From Opitutales bacterium (GTDB lineage: Bacteria > Verrucomicrobiota > Verrucomicrobiia > Opitutales > Oceanipulchritudinaceae), in contig JAFIGG010000003.1 in the NCBI GenBank assembly GCA_020831485.1, positions 62,001 through 126,000 of the forward strand: DNA of 64,000 nt, in the 5' to 3' direction. The notes under the pieces were generated by a model. The model saw only the letters and a program-made list of their open reading frames with translations. It ran no database searches and was not told the DNA's origin. A program made the position numbers and the translations under genes. Below, piece after piece: positions 48,964 through 56,798 of this stretch. Within the stretch, counting starts at the first letter, position 1. The number at the start of each line of letters is the position of its first letter.

Positions 48964-51900
48964 TGTCGGCCTCTGTAACTTTGTTGGAGCGCATCCTCCG
49001 TGCATTCGCTGTACGGCGCATTGCGGTGGCGGCTGTTGCCATGGCTATTATGGCGATTGCAGCCGTTTCTCTGGTCCAGATGCCCCTGCAACTCCTGCCG
49101 GAAGTGCGCTATCCGCAAGTGCGGATCATCGGAGACCTGCCGGGGCAGACTTCCAGGGTGATCGAAGAAAGTATCAATGAACCCTTGGAAGCGGCCCTCG
49201 CTGGCTTGCCGGGAATGGTGCGTCTTGAAAGTCGATCGGGAGACGGTCGAGCCTATCTGGATCTCTATTTCGAGCCCGCCCATGACCTCGATCGCGCGAT
49301 CCGTGATGTCACTCAGGCTGCTCAGCGGGCGCAGTCTCAGATTCCTGCCGAGTTTCCTGAACCGCGCATATTCGCAGTGTCCACGATGGAGGATCCAGTG
49401 CTCCAATTCGCTTTTGGCTCCAGCGAACTCTCGGCTGCGGAAGTCCGCCAGCGTTTGAGGTCCTCACTATTGCCCAGACTGAGGGCCGTACGCGGTGTCG
49501 ATGCGGTCTTCATAGGCCGCGAGGAAGTTCGGGAACTGGTTGTTGACGTGGATCCCAAAGCCCAGTCCAGGCTTCAGGTGTCACTGCAAGAGATCGAGGC
49601 CTTGCTGCGCGAAGCAACGGATCCGCCTTCCAGTGGGGCCTTGCGTTCGTCTTCTTTTGAAGGGGTGGGGATTCTGGGCGATTCAGGCTGGGACAGCGAG
49701 CGTCTGGGTGAGCGGCTCATGTTGCTGGGGGAGTTGGGTGATCGTCATGTGTCACTCGACAGCGTGGCCCGGACCTACCGAGCTTCGTCCGAAGAGAGTT
49801 TGCGCACCCGTCTGGATGGGGAGTCTGCTGTTCTGCTCACCGTTCACCGCTCAGCTGATGCTCATTCTCTAAGGCTTGCCCGGGAAGTGCGGGGTTTGGT
49901 CCAGCGGGTGGGTGATAGTTCAGGATTCGAATCGATTCAGACGACTTTGCTGTACGACGATTCAGTCGTGACCCAGAGTGCTGTCCGAAGTGTTCTGGTG
50001 GCTGCGCTGGGAGGTTCTTTTCTGGCGATGTTGCTGTTGTTTCTGACGCTGCGGCAAAAGCGCTACATTCCTCTTGTTGCCCTGTTGGTTGGCGTGAGTT
50101 TGGCGGCCGCAGTAATCGTGCTCAATTTTATGGGCATGACTCTCAACCTCTTAACCCTCGCGGGCTTACTACTGTCGGTTGGGTTGGGGCTGGACTATGC
50201 CATTATCTATTTTGACCGACTGGACCGTATGCATCGTAAGGTCGACGAAGCAGGCGATATACATGTCCGGGCGATGGCTCGGGTCGCGGGTCCGCTGAGT
50301 GGTGCCATGTTGACCACCCTTGCGGCAATACTGCCGTTTCTCCTGGTTGAGGGGCTGGTGGCGCGTTTGTTTGAACCGCTGATCTGGACGGTTGTGGTCT
50401 GCGCTGTGTTTTCCTACCTTTTTGCACTGATCCTTTTGCCAACTTTTGTTCGGGGGTCGGCAGCCTGTAATGAGCGGCCGTCTTCCCCGCGTACCGATCG
50501 TGTCTGGGGATTGCTGCATCGGCCTTGGCTGAGTTGGGTCGTGATTGTGTTGCTTTTGAATGGCTTGTTCTGGGGTTCGCGGGCACTGCCTTTCGAGGTG
50601 CTGCCGGTGGTGGACGATGGATTTGTTGACTTACGAATGACTCACCCAGCGGGTATCCCCATGGCGGATCTCGATGCTTTGACCCAGCGGGTGGAAGCAA
50701 AACTGCTGAATTTGAAAGGCAGCGATGCGGTCTTTTCAACTGTGGGAGGCTACTTCAGGGAAGGCTTGCCTTCCTACCGTCCGGGAACGGCGAATTTTAT
50801 GGTTCGGGTCGACACTTCCAGGGCTGGGTCATCGGCGGAATGGGCCGATGCGGCAAGGGCGGCTGTCGCCGACTTGCAGGTCCCTCAACTCAATCTATCG
50901 GTGAGCTTGCCACGGATTCGCGGTGTTCAGACGCGCCTGGCCGACGCGGACCTGATTGTGGTGCTGACACATGACGGCGGTGACCTGCTCGCTTTGTCCG
51001 AATTGGAGAACGAGGTTGTCGAGTCATTGGGGGAGGTGGAGGGTTTAACCGATGTAGAGAGGGTCCGCGGTGGTGTGAGTCCCCGCTGGGAAATACGCCC
51101 GGACTACACCGCCTTGGCCTATTACGGTGTCGAGCCTTCGGTGCTGCGACAAGTCATTGAGTATGCGCTTGAAGGCCGTGTGCTGCGCGAACGAATGGAG
51201 CAGGGTGAGCCGCTGGCTTTGCGGGCACGCTACGATCGCAGCCGTTCCGGGGGGCCGGAGCGCCTGGAGTCTGCCTGGCTGCCAACGCGTCAGGGAGGGT
51301 CCGTGCATCTGGGGGATGTCTCCAGTTTCGCACTGATTGAGGAACCCACTCATATCGAACGACGTGAGAATCAGCGTGTGTTGCGTGTGGCTGCACAGCT
51401 GGCCCCGGCGGGTCCCGGTGCCTCTGCGATTGCGGAGAGGGTACAGGATCAGCTGGCGACGATGGATCTGCCAAGTGGTGTCAGTTGGTGGCTTGAGGGG
51501 GAGATTGAGGCCATTGAAGAGACCCGCCGAACCTTTATGGTAGCAATCGGGCTGGCTTTGTTGATGGTCCTGACCTTGCTCTTGATCCAGTATGGGTCCG
51601 TCAGCTACGCGGTGGCTGGCTTATTGGCCATCCCTCTCAGTGGTGCCGGGGCAATGATGCTCCTTGTTGCAATGAACAGAGCTTTGGATGCCATGGTGCT
51701 GGCAGGCTTGCTGATTGCGATCGGCATTGTTGCCAATAATGTGATTCTAGTTTTGTCACAGGCTCAAGCCGCGCGGGAAGAGGATCCTGATCTTTCAAAT
51801 GCTGAGGCTCTAAACGCTTCTGCGCGTGACCGCTTCCGCCCTATTCTTCTTACTGTCACCAGCACTGTTTTGGGTATGAGCCCATTGATTTTGGGAGGGG

Positions 51901-52031
51901 CAGAAGTATTCGGCCTGCTGCAGCCGCTCGCCATCGCCTTGACGGGTGCGTTGCTGCTTTCGATACCGGTTGCGTGCGGGGTCTTGCCTGGATTGGCGAG
52001 AACGACTTTCAGCTTGTTCAGAGGTCATTAG
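48963..52031 (+). CDS. RND-family efflux pump inner-membrane subunit
   Basis: About 1,022 residues, the usual AcrB/MdtB size. TM1 is followed by a periplasmic domain starting LLPEVRYPQVRIIGDLPGQ, then TM helices with GLGLDYAIIYFDRLDRM (proton-relay aspartate in TM4), a second porter half, and a C-terminal TM bundle with IGIVANNVILVLSQA and FRPILLTVTSTVLGMSPL. Both repeats of the RND fold are complete. The ATG at 48,963 shares a base with the adaptor stop; a GTG at 48,960 is also possible. The substrate (drug, metal or lipid) cannot be fixed; the TM4 motif is not the usual DDAI of HAE1 pumps. Confidence 0.9.
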   Translation: MSASVTLLERILRAFAVRRIAVAAVAMAIMAIAAVSLVQMPLQLLPEVRYPQVRIIGDLPGQTSRVIEESINEPLEAALAGLPGMVRLESRSGDGRAYLDLYFEPAHDLDRAIRDVTQAAQRAQSQIPAEFPEPRIFAVSTMEDPVLQFAFGSSELSAAEVRQRLRSSLLPRLRAVRGVDAVFIGREEVRELVVDVDPKAQSRLQVSLQEIEALLREATDPPSSGALRSSSFEGVGILGDSGWDSERLGERLMLLGELGDRHVSLDSVARTYRASSEESLRTRLDGESAVLLTVHRSADAHSLRLAREVRGLVQRVGDSSGFESIQTTLLYDDSVVTQSAVRSVLVAALGGSFLAMLLLFLTLRQKRYIPLVALLVGVSLAAAVIVLNFMGMTLNLLTLAGLLLSVGLGLDYAIIYFDRLDRMHRKVDEAGDIHVRAMARVAGPLSGAMLTTLAAILPFLLVEGLVARLFEPLIWTVVVCAVFSYLFALILLPTFVRGSAACNERPSSPRTDRVWGLLHRPWLSWVVIVLLLNGLFWGSRALPFEVLPVVDDGFVDLRMTHPAGIPMADLDALTQRVEAKLLNLKGSDAVFSTVGGYFREGLPSYRPGTANFMVRVDTSRAGSSAEWADAARAAVADLQVPQLNLSVSLPRIRGVQTRLADADLIVVLTHDGGDLLALSELENEVVESLGEVEGLTDVERVRGGVSPRWEIRPDYTALAYYGVEPSVLRQVIEYALEGRVLRERMEQGEPLALRARYDRSRSGGPERLESAWLPTRQGGSVHLGDVSSFALIEEPTHIERRENQRVLRVAAQLAPAGPGASAIAERVQDQLATMDLPSGVSWWLEGEIEAIEETRRTFMVAIGLALLMVLTLLLIQYGSVSYAVAGLLAIPLSGAGAMMLLVAMNRALDAMVLAGLLIAIGIVANNVILVLSQAQAAREEDPDLSNAEALNASARDRFRPILLTVTSTVLGMSPLILGGAEVFGLLQPLAIALTGALLLSIPVACGVLPGLARTTFSLFRGH

Positions 52032-52091
52032 TAGCGATTGCTTAGCTTTTTTCAGATTGCATCCTTCTGTCCTAAAAAGCTGTATGGCCAC

Positions 52092-53432
52092 ATGGCCGAT
52101 TCGCACGATTCGAGTAATTCCCGACCTGAGCACCCCGGTATTCTTCAAGCTTTCGGGGTTTGGTTGAAAATCGGATTGCTGAGCTTCGGCGGGCCTACGG
52201 GTCAGATCGGCCTGATGCACCGCGAGCTGGTCGAACGGCGACGCTGGATCAGCGACGAGCGCTTCCTGCATGCTCTGAATTACTGCATGCTGCTGCCGGG
52301 GCCGGAGGCCCAGCAGTTGGCGATCTACATTGGCTGGCTGATGCACCGGGTCTGGGGTGGGGTATTGGCCGGCCTGCTGTTTGTGCTGCCGGGTGCATTC
52401 CTGATGGGAGTCATCAGTTATGTCTATGTAGTTTTTGGGCAGGTGCCTCTGGTGGAGGCCATATTCGACGGACTGAAGCCGGCGGTGATTGCCATTGTGG
52501 CCGCCGCCATGCTGCGGATCGGTAGCAAAGTGCTGACCCATCCGCTGATGTGGGCCCTTTCGCTGGCGGCATTCTGCGGTATCTTTTTCTTCAATCTCCC
52601 TTTCCCTGTGATCATCATTGGCGCCGGGTTCATCGGTCTGGGTGTGCACTGGGCTAAACCAGGGCTGTTGGGCTCCGCTTCCGGTCACGAAGCCGGCGCG
52701 GCTTCAGCGGATGCCGGTTATGCAATTGGAGAAGCTGCCAGCGAGCGAATCGGGCCTGCGAGTTTTGGCCGATTCTTCCGCAGTGCATTGCTCTGGTCTT
52801 TCATCTGGCTGGCACCTTTGATTGCCTGCCTGTCCTTCCTTGGCCGTGGACACGTATTGACCGAGCTGGGCCTGTTCTTCAGTAAGGTGGCCCTGGTGAC
52901 CTTCGGCGGCGCATACGCCGTTCTGCCCTACGTCGCTCAGCAGGCCGTCGAGCAGCATGGCTGGCTGTCGGCCGTGGAAATGATGGACGGCCTTGGCCTG
53001 GCCGAGACCACCCCCGGCCCATTGGTGCTCGTCTTGCAATTTGTTGGCTTCCTCGGGGGGTGGATCGAAGCCGGTAGTTTAGCCCCTCTTGTGATGGCCA
53101 TCGCCGCCGCCGCCTTGACCAGCTGGATGATCTTCATGCCCGGCTGCCTGTTTATCTTTGCCGGCGCACCCCTCGCCGAGGGCAGCCGCAAGCACCGTGG
53201 TATCGCCAGCGCACTGACCGCAATCACCGCTGCGGTAGTCGGCGTCATCCTGAACCTGACCGTCTGGTTTGGTGGACAGGTGATCTTCCCCGAAATGAGC
53301 ACCGTAGATTGGTTTTCACTACTTCTCGCCTTGACCTGCTTTCTGCTCCTGCAGCGTTATAAATGGGATGTACTTTGGGTGATCGGCCTCGGCGCGGGTG
53401 TTGGAGTGTTGTTTCACTTTGTTGTTGGCTGA
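52092..53432 (+). CDS. chrA: Chromate/sulfate-analogue transporter, two-domain CHR family
   Basis: About 446 residues from the ATG at 52,092, where MADSHDSS begins; an in-frame TTG at 52,038 is an unlikely start. Both CHR halves are present. The first has LSFGGPTGQIGLMHRELV and LLPGPEAQQLAIYIGW, the second VTFGGAYAVLPYVAQQ and ETTPGPLVLVLQFVGF, with about 12 hydrophobic segments in all. The family exports chromate, a sulfate analogue. The start lies 60 bp after the RND gene and 205 bp before the sulfate island, so it may belong functionally to either neighbour. Confidence 0.88.
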   Translation: MADSHDSSNSRPEHPGILQAFGVWLKIGLLSFGGPTGQIGLMHRELVERRRWISDERFLHALNYCMLLPGPEAQQLAIYIGWLMHRVWGGVLAGLLFVLPGAFLMGVISYVYVVFGQVPLVEAIFDGLKPAVIAIVAAAMLRIGSKVLTHPLMWALSLAAFCGIFFFNLPFPVIIIGAGFIGLGVHWAKPGLLGSASGHEAGAASADAGYAIGEAASERIGPASFGRFFRSALLWSFIWLAPLIACLSFLGRGHVLTELGLFFSKVALVTFGGAYAVLPYVAQQAVEQHGWLSAVEMMDGLGLAETTPGPLVLVLQFVGFLGGWIEAGSLAPLVMAIAAAALTSWMIFMPGCLFIFAGAPLAEGSRKHRGIASALTAITAAVVGVILNLTVWFGGQVIFPEMSTVDWFSLLLALTCFLLLQRYKWDVLWVIGLGAGVGVLFHFVVG

Positions 53433-53485
53433 GATATCCCGATTCTGCGATGTTTCGGTCTTCTGAAATATTCCGAGAAAATCCC

Positions 53486-53535
53486 TTGACTCTAAACCCT
53501 ATAAAACACTATACATTAAAAAATAGAGTTTAAAG
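53486..53535 (+). promoter_or_regulatory. Porin promoter overlapped by a 13-bp inverted repeat (candidate operator)
   Basis: TTGACT (53,486-53,491), an 18-bp spacer and TATACA (53,510-53,515) form a plausible sigma70 promoter. An imperfect dyad overlaps it: CTCTAAACCCTAT (53,490-53,502) and ATAGAGTTTAAAG (53,523-53,535), with 11 of 13 positions complementary and half-site centres 33 bp apart. A related element is upstream of the sulfate-binding protein gene at 56,733. The leader of about 115 nt to the porin ATG also contains the palindrome CAGTCGACTG (53,545-53,554). Confidence 0.5.
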
Positions 53536-53637
53536 GGACCTGATCAGTCGACTGAAAGGCGGTAAAAACCAAACGAGAATTTGTGCCTAAGGACGACCAG
53601 ACAGCTGGAGAGTTTGGCAAGCTAGATCTAAACCTTC

Positions 53638-54966
53638 ATGAAAAACCATGTTTCTCTAACGCGAAATATCGCATCAATAGCGGTCCTTTCAGGTATCCTT
53701 TCGGTGGCACCAGTTTTGGCAGATGATGAGCTATCAGGGCTCCGCCAACAAGTCGAACAACTGAGCCTTGCGGTTGATAGTCTGCAGTCTCAGAATCAAC
53801 CTGCATTCAGGGTCGCTGCGTCCGGATTCAGGGTAGACTCTCCCGATGGGGTATTCAAATTTCAGGTCAATGGCCTGATCCAATTGGACCACAGGGCTTA
53901 TCTGAACAGCGAATCGGGGGACCGGGGCGGCCACGATACTTTTGAGCTTCGTCGAGTAAGGCCGACACTCCAAGGACAGCTTGGAAAGTCTCTGGGATTT
54001 CGGTTTACGCCTGAGCTTTCGGGTACGGTGCGCGTGCTTGATGCGTATGGTGATTTTTATTTTGCGGACAATTCGTTCATTCGCTTTGGGAATGCCAAAG
54101 GTCCTGTCGGGCTTGAACGTTTGCAGGGTGGTGCGAACCTATTGTTCAATGAACGAGGATTGGCGACTGAATTTACGCCAGCACGTGAACTGGGTATCCA
54201 ATTGCAGAGTCGGTTTGCTGACCAGACGGCTACCTTGCGGTTGGGGGTTTTTAACGGAGCGCTGGATGGTTCCAATGGAGCACCATCGACAAGCTCGAAT
54301 GGTGATTTCAGTGTCGCTGGATCGTTCTATCTGCAGCCATTTCGATCCGATCCGAAAAGTCCGCTGAATGGCTTTGGTTTTGGTCTCGCAGCAAGTTATG
54401 GCAAGAATGAAGGAAATGCCGCTTTTCGATTACGGGCTCCACATCGCCTTGATGTAGCGCGAAATACTTCCGTTCTCGAGGATGGATCCGCATATCGGCT
54501 GAATCCGGGTGCCTATTTCTACAGCGGGCCATTTGGTTTGTTGGCTGAATACATTCAGTCGAATCGTGAGTTGTACCTTGCAGGTGGTTCACCAACGCGC
54601 TACAGCAACAATGGCTGGACAATTGCTTTTAGCTACTTCCTCACAGGAGAGAATAATGGCTACGGCAGGGTGAATCCATCAAACCCGTTCCAGGGCTTGG
54701 GTGCCGGAGGCATTGGTGCCTGGGAACTGGCTTTTCGCTTAACCGGGATTGACCTGGATCAGTCCTTGTTCGCTGATGGCCTATTGAACGAGTCTCAGGC
54801 AACCGCAGCACGCTCATATGGTCTTGGTCTGAATTGGTATATCACCTCGAATCTCAAATTACTGCTGAGCTACGAACAAACAGCCTATTCTGACGGTTCT
54901 GGACACCCTGGAATAGATAGGTCGATCGACCGATCGGTGCTCAGTCGGCTGCAAGTGGTATTCTAA
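53638..54966 (+). CDS. Phosphate-selective porin O/P-type outer-membrane protein
   Basis: A 442-residue protein with a signal peptide (cleavage near A28, PVLA|DD), a short coiled coil (LRQQVEQLSLAVDSLQ, about 34-50), then a barrel. FKFQVNGLIQLDHRAYL, the FELRRVRPTLQGQLGKSLGF stretch, the FIRFGNAKGP segment and a final LQVVF match the OprO/OprP family of anion-selective porins. Gene order places it at the head of a sulfate-uptake island, so the likely solute is sulfate or an organosulfur anion; this is inference. It shares a putative operator with the sulfate-binding protein gene. Confidence 0.85.
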   Translation: MKNHVSLTRNIASIAVLSGILSVAPVLADDELSGLRQQVEQLSLAVDSLQSQNQPAFRVAASGFRVDSPDGVFKFQVNGLIQLDHRAYLNSESGDRGGHDTFELRRVRPTLQGQLGKSLGFRFTPELSGTVRVLDAYGDFYFADNSFIRFGNAKGPVGLERLQGGANLLFNERGLATEFTPARELGIQLQSRFADQTATLRLGVFNGALDGSNGAPSTSSNGDFSVAGSFYLQPFRSDPKSPLNGFGFGLAASYGKNEGNAAFRLRAPHRLDVARNTSVLEDGSAYRLNPGAYFYSGPFGLLAEYIQSNRELYLAGGSPTRYSNNGWTIAFSYFLTGENNGYGRVNPSNPFQGLGAGGIGAWELAFRLTGIDLDQSLFADGLLNESQATAARSYGLGLNWYITSNLKLLLSYEQTAYSDGSGHPGIDRSIDRSVLSRLQVVF

Positions 54967-55002
54967 TCGGTTATTTTCCGTAGCTTGAGTTGAGCTTGGC
55001 CG

Positions 55003-55031
55003 GCACCGCGAGGTGCGTTCTCTCTATAGAG
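55003..55031. promoter_or_regulatory. GNRA hairpin followed by a CTCTATAGAG palindrome
   Basis: Downstream of the porin, GCACC-GCGA-GGTGC (55,003-55,016) is a 5-bp hairpin with a GNRA loop and only a mixed pyrimidine tail, so it is a weak terminator candidate. The perfect 10-bp palindrome CTCTATAGAG (55,022-55,031) follows, 69 bp upstream of the next gene, and contains the ATAGAG core seen at the porin and cysP promoters. Confidence 0.3.
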
Positions 55032-55100
55032 CGGGCGGTATTCAGGCATGGTCTCGGCTGCAGAATGAAAAGAAGGTGTAAACCTAAATCCCGATAGCGT

Positions 55101-55799
55101 ATGAATCACCCAATCGAAATTAACTTCGTCCACCCTTCGGAGGAAGCATTGATGAATCGCTTTCGAGAAGGGAAACCTTTTGCAGAGCTGATTCAGCCGG
55201 TAGTCGAGCTTGCCGAATTTTCGAGCAGTTTACTCGTAGGCTACGCTGGAGGAGGCGAGCTGAGTCGTGAGAGACTGATTCCCTATTTTCACGTGCTTAG
55301 CTCAACCTTGTCACATCATAATCTTAGGGTTTTTGTTGTCGGCAGCCAGTCATGCGAATCGGTAAACGTGGCGACCCTCAGCCTGCTTCGGCTGATAATT
55401 GCCATGGAAGTCCGAGCTACTCTGGTTGAAGGAATAGAGTTGACCGTTTTTCCCGCTGTGGTTGAGGAATGGGCTCAGCCGGCACTACAGGGAGCGGTTT
55501 CCAGAGAGTTTAGGCGACTGAATCCTCACATTCTCATAAACGTCAGCGAAGTGCCGGAGCAAAGGAATAGTGTCTTGTCTATTATTCATCCCAGTAAGGC
55601 CGCAGTGCAGCGTATTCGTGAAGCACTTTTGAAGGTTGTTGCAGAGGGTCTGGTGATCAAGGTTTACGATGATCCTGAGGCCGATGGTTACCCGCTCGAA
55701 TTGGATCTGGAGGTAGGGAGCGAAGGGGGGAGTTTTCAGAGGTCCAAAGAGCTTCGTAACGCAATGCTGATGCTTCTTCACGTATTGAGGAGCGTATAA
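55101..55799 (+). CDS. Unknown protein resembling a degenerate M14 peptidase fold
   Basis: A 232-residue soluble protein with no signal peptide. I do not recognise it as a named family. Reading it against M14/AstE proteins, RVFVVGSQSCESVNVATLSLL (starting at R76) falls where VxxGxHGDExxS would be, GIELTVFPAVV where the xxLPLLNP strand is, and NPHILINVSEVPEQ where xxDLYLSLHED is. If so, zinc ligand H is Q83 (E86 kept), the DLNR segment is lost, and the third histidine is S149: an inactive M14 fold. The alignment is by eye and weak. It lies between the porin and the Rrf2 gene in the sulfate island and has no Shine-Dalgarno. Confidence 0.7.
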   Translation: MNHPIEINFVHPSEEALMNRFREGKPFAELIQPVVELAEFSSSLLVGYAGGGELSRERLIPYFHVLSSTLSHHNLRVFVVGSQSCESVNVATLSLLRLIIAMEVRATLVEGIELTVFPAVVEEWAQPALQGAVSREFRRLNPHILINVSEVPEQRNSVLSIIHPSKAAVQRIREALLKVVAEGLVIKVYDDPEADGYPLELDLEVGSEGGSFQRSKELRNAMLMLLHVLRSV

Positions 55800-55871
55800 T
55801 ATTGCACATGAACGTTTTAAGGGTTGCTTAGCTGCCCGCTTCGATAAATTGAGGCAAAAGATGGTTTTTTC

Positions 55872-55899
55872 TTGAAACCCGATTGATTTAATGTAGATT
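55872..55899 (+). promoter_or_regulatory. Predicted promoter of the Rrf2 regulator gene
   Basis: TTGAAA (55,872-55,877), a 16-bp spacer and TAGATT (55,894-55,899). The ATG follows 12 bases after the -10, so the transcript would have a leader of only about 5-6 bases. No Shine-Dalgarno is present. Confidence 0.4.
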
Positions 55900-55911
55900 A
55901 AGAAAAATACA

Positions 55912-56469
55912 ATGAAGCTTAGCAAAAAAGCAGAATATGGTTTGCGCGCCCTTATCAATATGGGGATCGCCGAGGAGTTGGGCCGGGATCGGGTGTCGAT
56001 TTCGGAGCTGGCTGCTTGTGACAATCTTCCGCTTAAATTTGTGGAGCAGATTTTAATGCAGCTCAGGGAGGCTGAATACGTGGACTCCAAGCGAGGCAAG
56101 TTTGGCGGATATTTTATCAAGAAGCCAGCTGGAGAGATTCGTATGGGAGACCTGATCCGTTTGCTAGATGGACCGCTTGCGCCTATTTCCTGTGCGAGTC
56201 AAAGTGCCTACCAAAAGTGTTCGTGCGCGGACGAGGCCCACTGCGGCCTGCGAATGCTGATGATCGATGTTCGTAACGCGATGGCTAACATTCTCGATCG
56301 CTATACCCTGGCAGACGTTGTTGAGGTGACGCTGCGAAAGATTCGTCGCGACAATGCAGGACACTTTTTTCTCAAATCCGATCAGGCTCAGGTTGCTTCT
56401 TCGCAGCCCGAGGATCCCGCGGATCCCGCAGATGGCTTTCTGGCAGGTCTAGTTAGCTCCAAGAAATAA
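55912..56469 (+). CDS. Rrf2-family transcriptional regulator
   Basis: A 185-residue protein with the canonical start MKLSKKAEYGLRALINMG, a winged helix (VSISELAACDNLPLKFVEQILMQL as recognition region), and the dimerisation region after LIRLLDGPLAPISC. Cysteines C94, C103, C105 and C111 (Cx8CxCx6C) sit where IscR/NsrR-type proteins bind an Fe-S cluster, but the spacing differs from IscR. CymR, the cysteine regulator of Bacillus, belongs to the same family. It lies next to DUF2292 and the sulfate transporter, so it probably controls this island through the ATAGAG elements. The C-terminal tail (150-185) is acidic and low-complexity. Confidence 0.9.
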   Translation: MKLSKKAEYGLRALINMGIAEELGRDRVSISELAACDNLPLKFVEQILMQLREAEYVDSKRGKFGGYFIKKPAGEIRMGDLIRLLDGPLAPISCASQSAYQKCSCADEAHCGLRMLMIDVRNAMANILDRYTLADVVEVTLRKIRRDNAGHFFLKSDQAQVASSQPEDPADPADGFLAGLVSSKK

Positions 56470-56477
56470 ATTTAACC

Positions 56478-56660
56478 ATGAAATCATCACCAGATTCCCA
56501 GGCCGCGGAGGCCGAATGGCAGACAATCGTGGCGGATAAAGTGCGCTCACTGCGCTTTGGCGTGGTCCAGGTAGTGGTCCACGAAGGTAAAGTCACGCAG
56601 ATTGAGAGTACCGAAAAAACCCGTCTCGAATCGCGCCCATCAAGCTCCAAAGGTCGTTGA
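56478..56660 (+). CDS. DUF2292 (YezD-family) small protein
   Basis: A 60-residue protein. The core SLRFGVVQVVVHEGKVTQIESTEKTR is the DUF2292/YezD signature (split here: FGVVQVVVHEGKV, then TQIESTEK). The family has no proven biochemical role but regularly sits beside Rrf2 regulators and sulfate or cysteine genes, as here; the gene starts 9 bp after the Rrf2 stop. The polar N-terminus (MKSSPDSQAAEAEW) and the C-terminus look unstructured. Confidence 0.85.
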   Translation: MKSSPDSQAAEAEWQTIVADKVRSLRFGVVQVVVHEGKVTQIESTEKTRLESRPSSSKGR

Positions 56661-56723
56661 ACGGTTATTCAAATGGCCCACCTTCATCCAGAAGGAGGCT
56701 GCACCACAGCATCCATTATCTCA

Positions 56724-56745
56724 CTTAACAAAATAGAGATTTAAG
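56724..56745 (+). promoter_or_regulatory. ATAGAG-type candidate operator upstream of the sulfate-binding protein gene
   Basis: ATAGAGATTTAAG at 56,733-56,745 matches ATAGAGTTTAAAG at the porin promoter (53,523) at 11 of 13 positions, and the similarity extends several bases upstream (AAA) and downstream (AC). Here it is also flanked by a 5-bp dyad, CTTAA (56,724-56,728) and TTAAG (56,741-56,745). It is 54 bp upstream of the start codon. Confidence 0.45.
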
Positions 56746-56798
56746 AAACGGCTGACCGGACAACCGGAGGTTTCGTTTTCATCATAGAAAGCGAATCC

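Noticed and set aside
46596-52031. TolC-adaptor-pump set considered as the type I secretion system for the RTX-bearing giant
   Set aside because: The inner-membrane partner is an RND pump, not an ABC exporter, and no C-terminal type I signal is seen in giant 1.
52038-52091. Upstream TTG start for chrA giving 18 more residues
   Set aside because: The ATG at 52,092 gives a normal ChrA N-terminus, and the extra segment (start LSFFQIASFCPKK) does not fit the family.
53536-53637. Porin 5' leader considered as a SAM-type riboswitch because of the sulfur context
   Set aside because: I could find only the CAGTCGACTG palindrome and no conserved SAM-I/II core helices or a following terminator.
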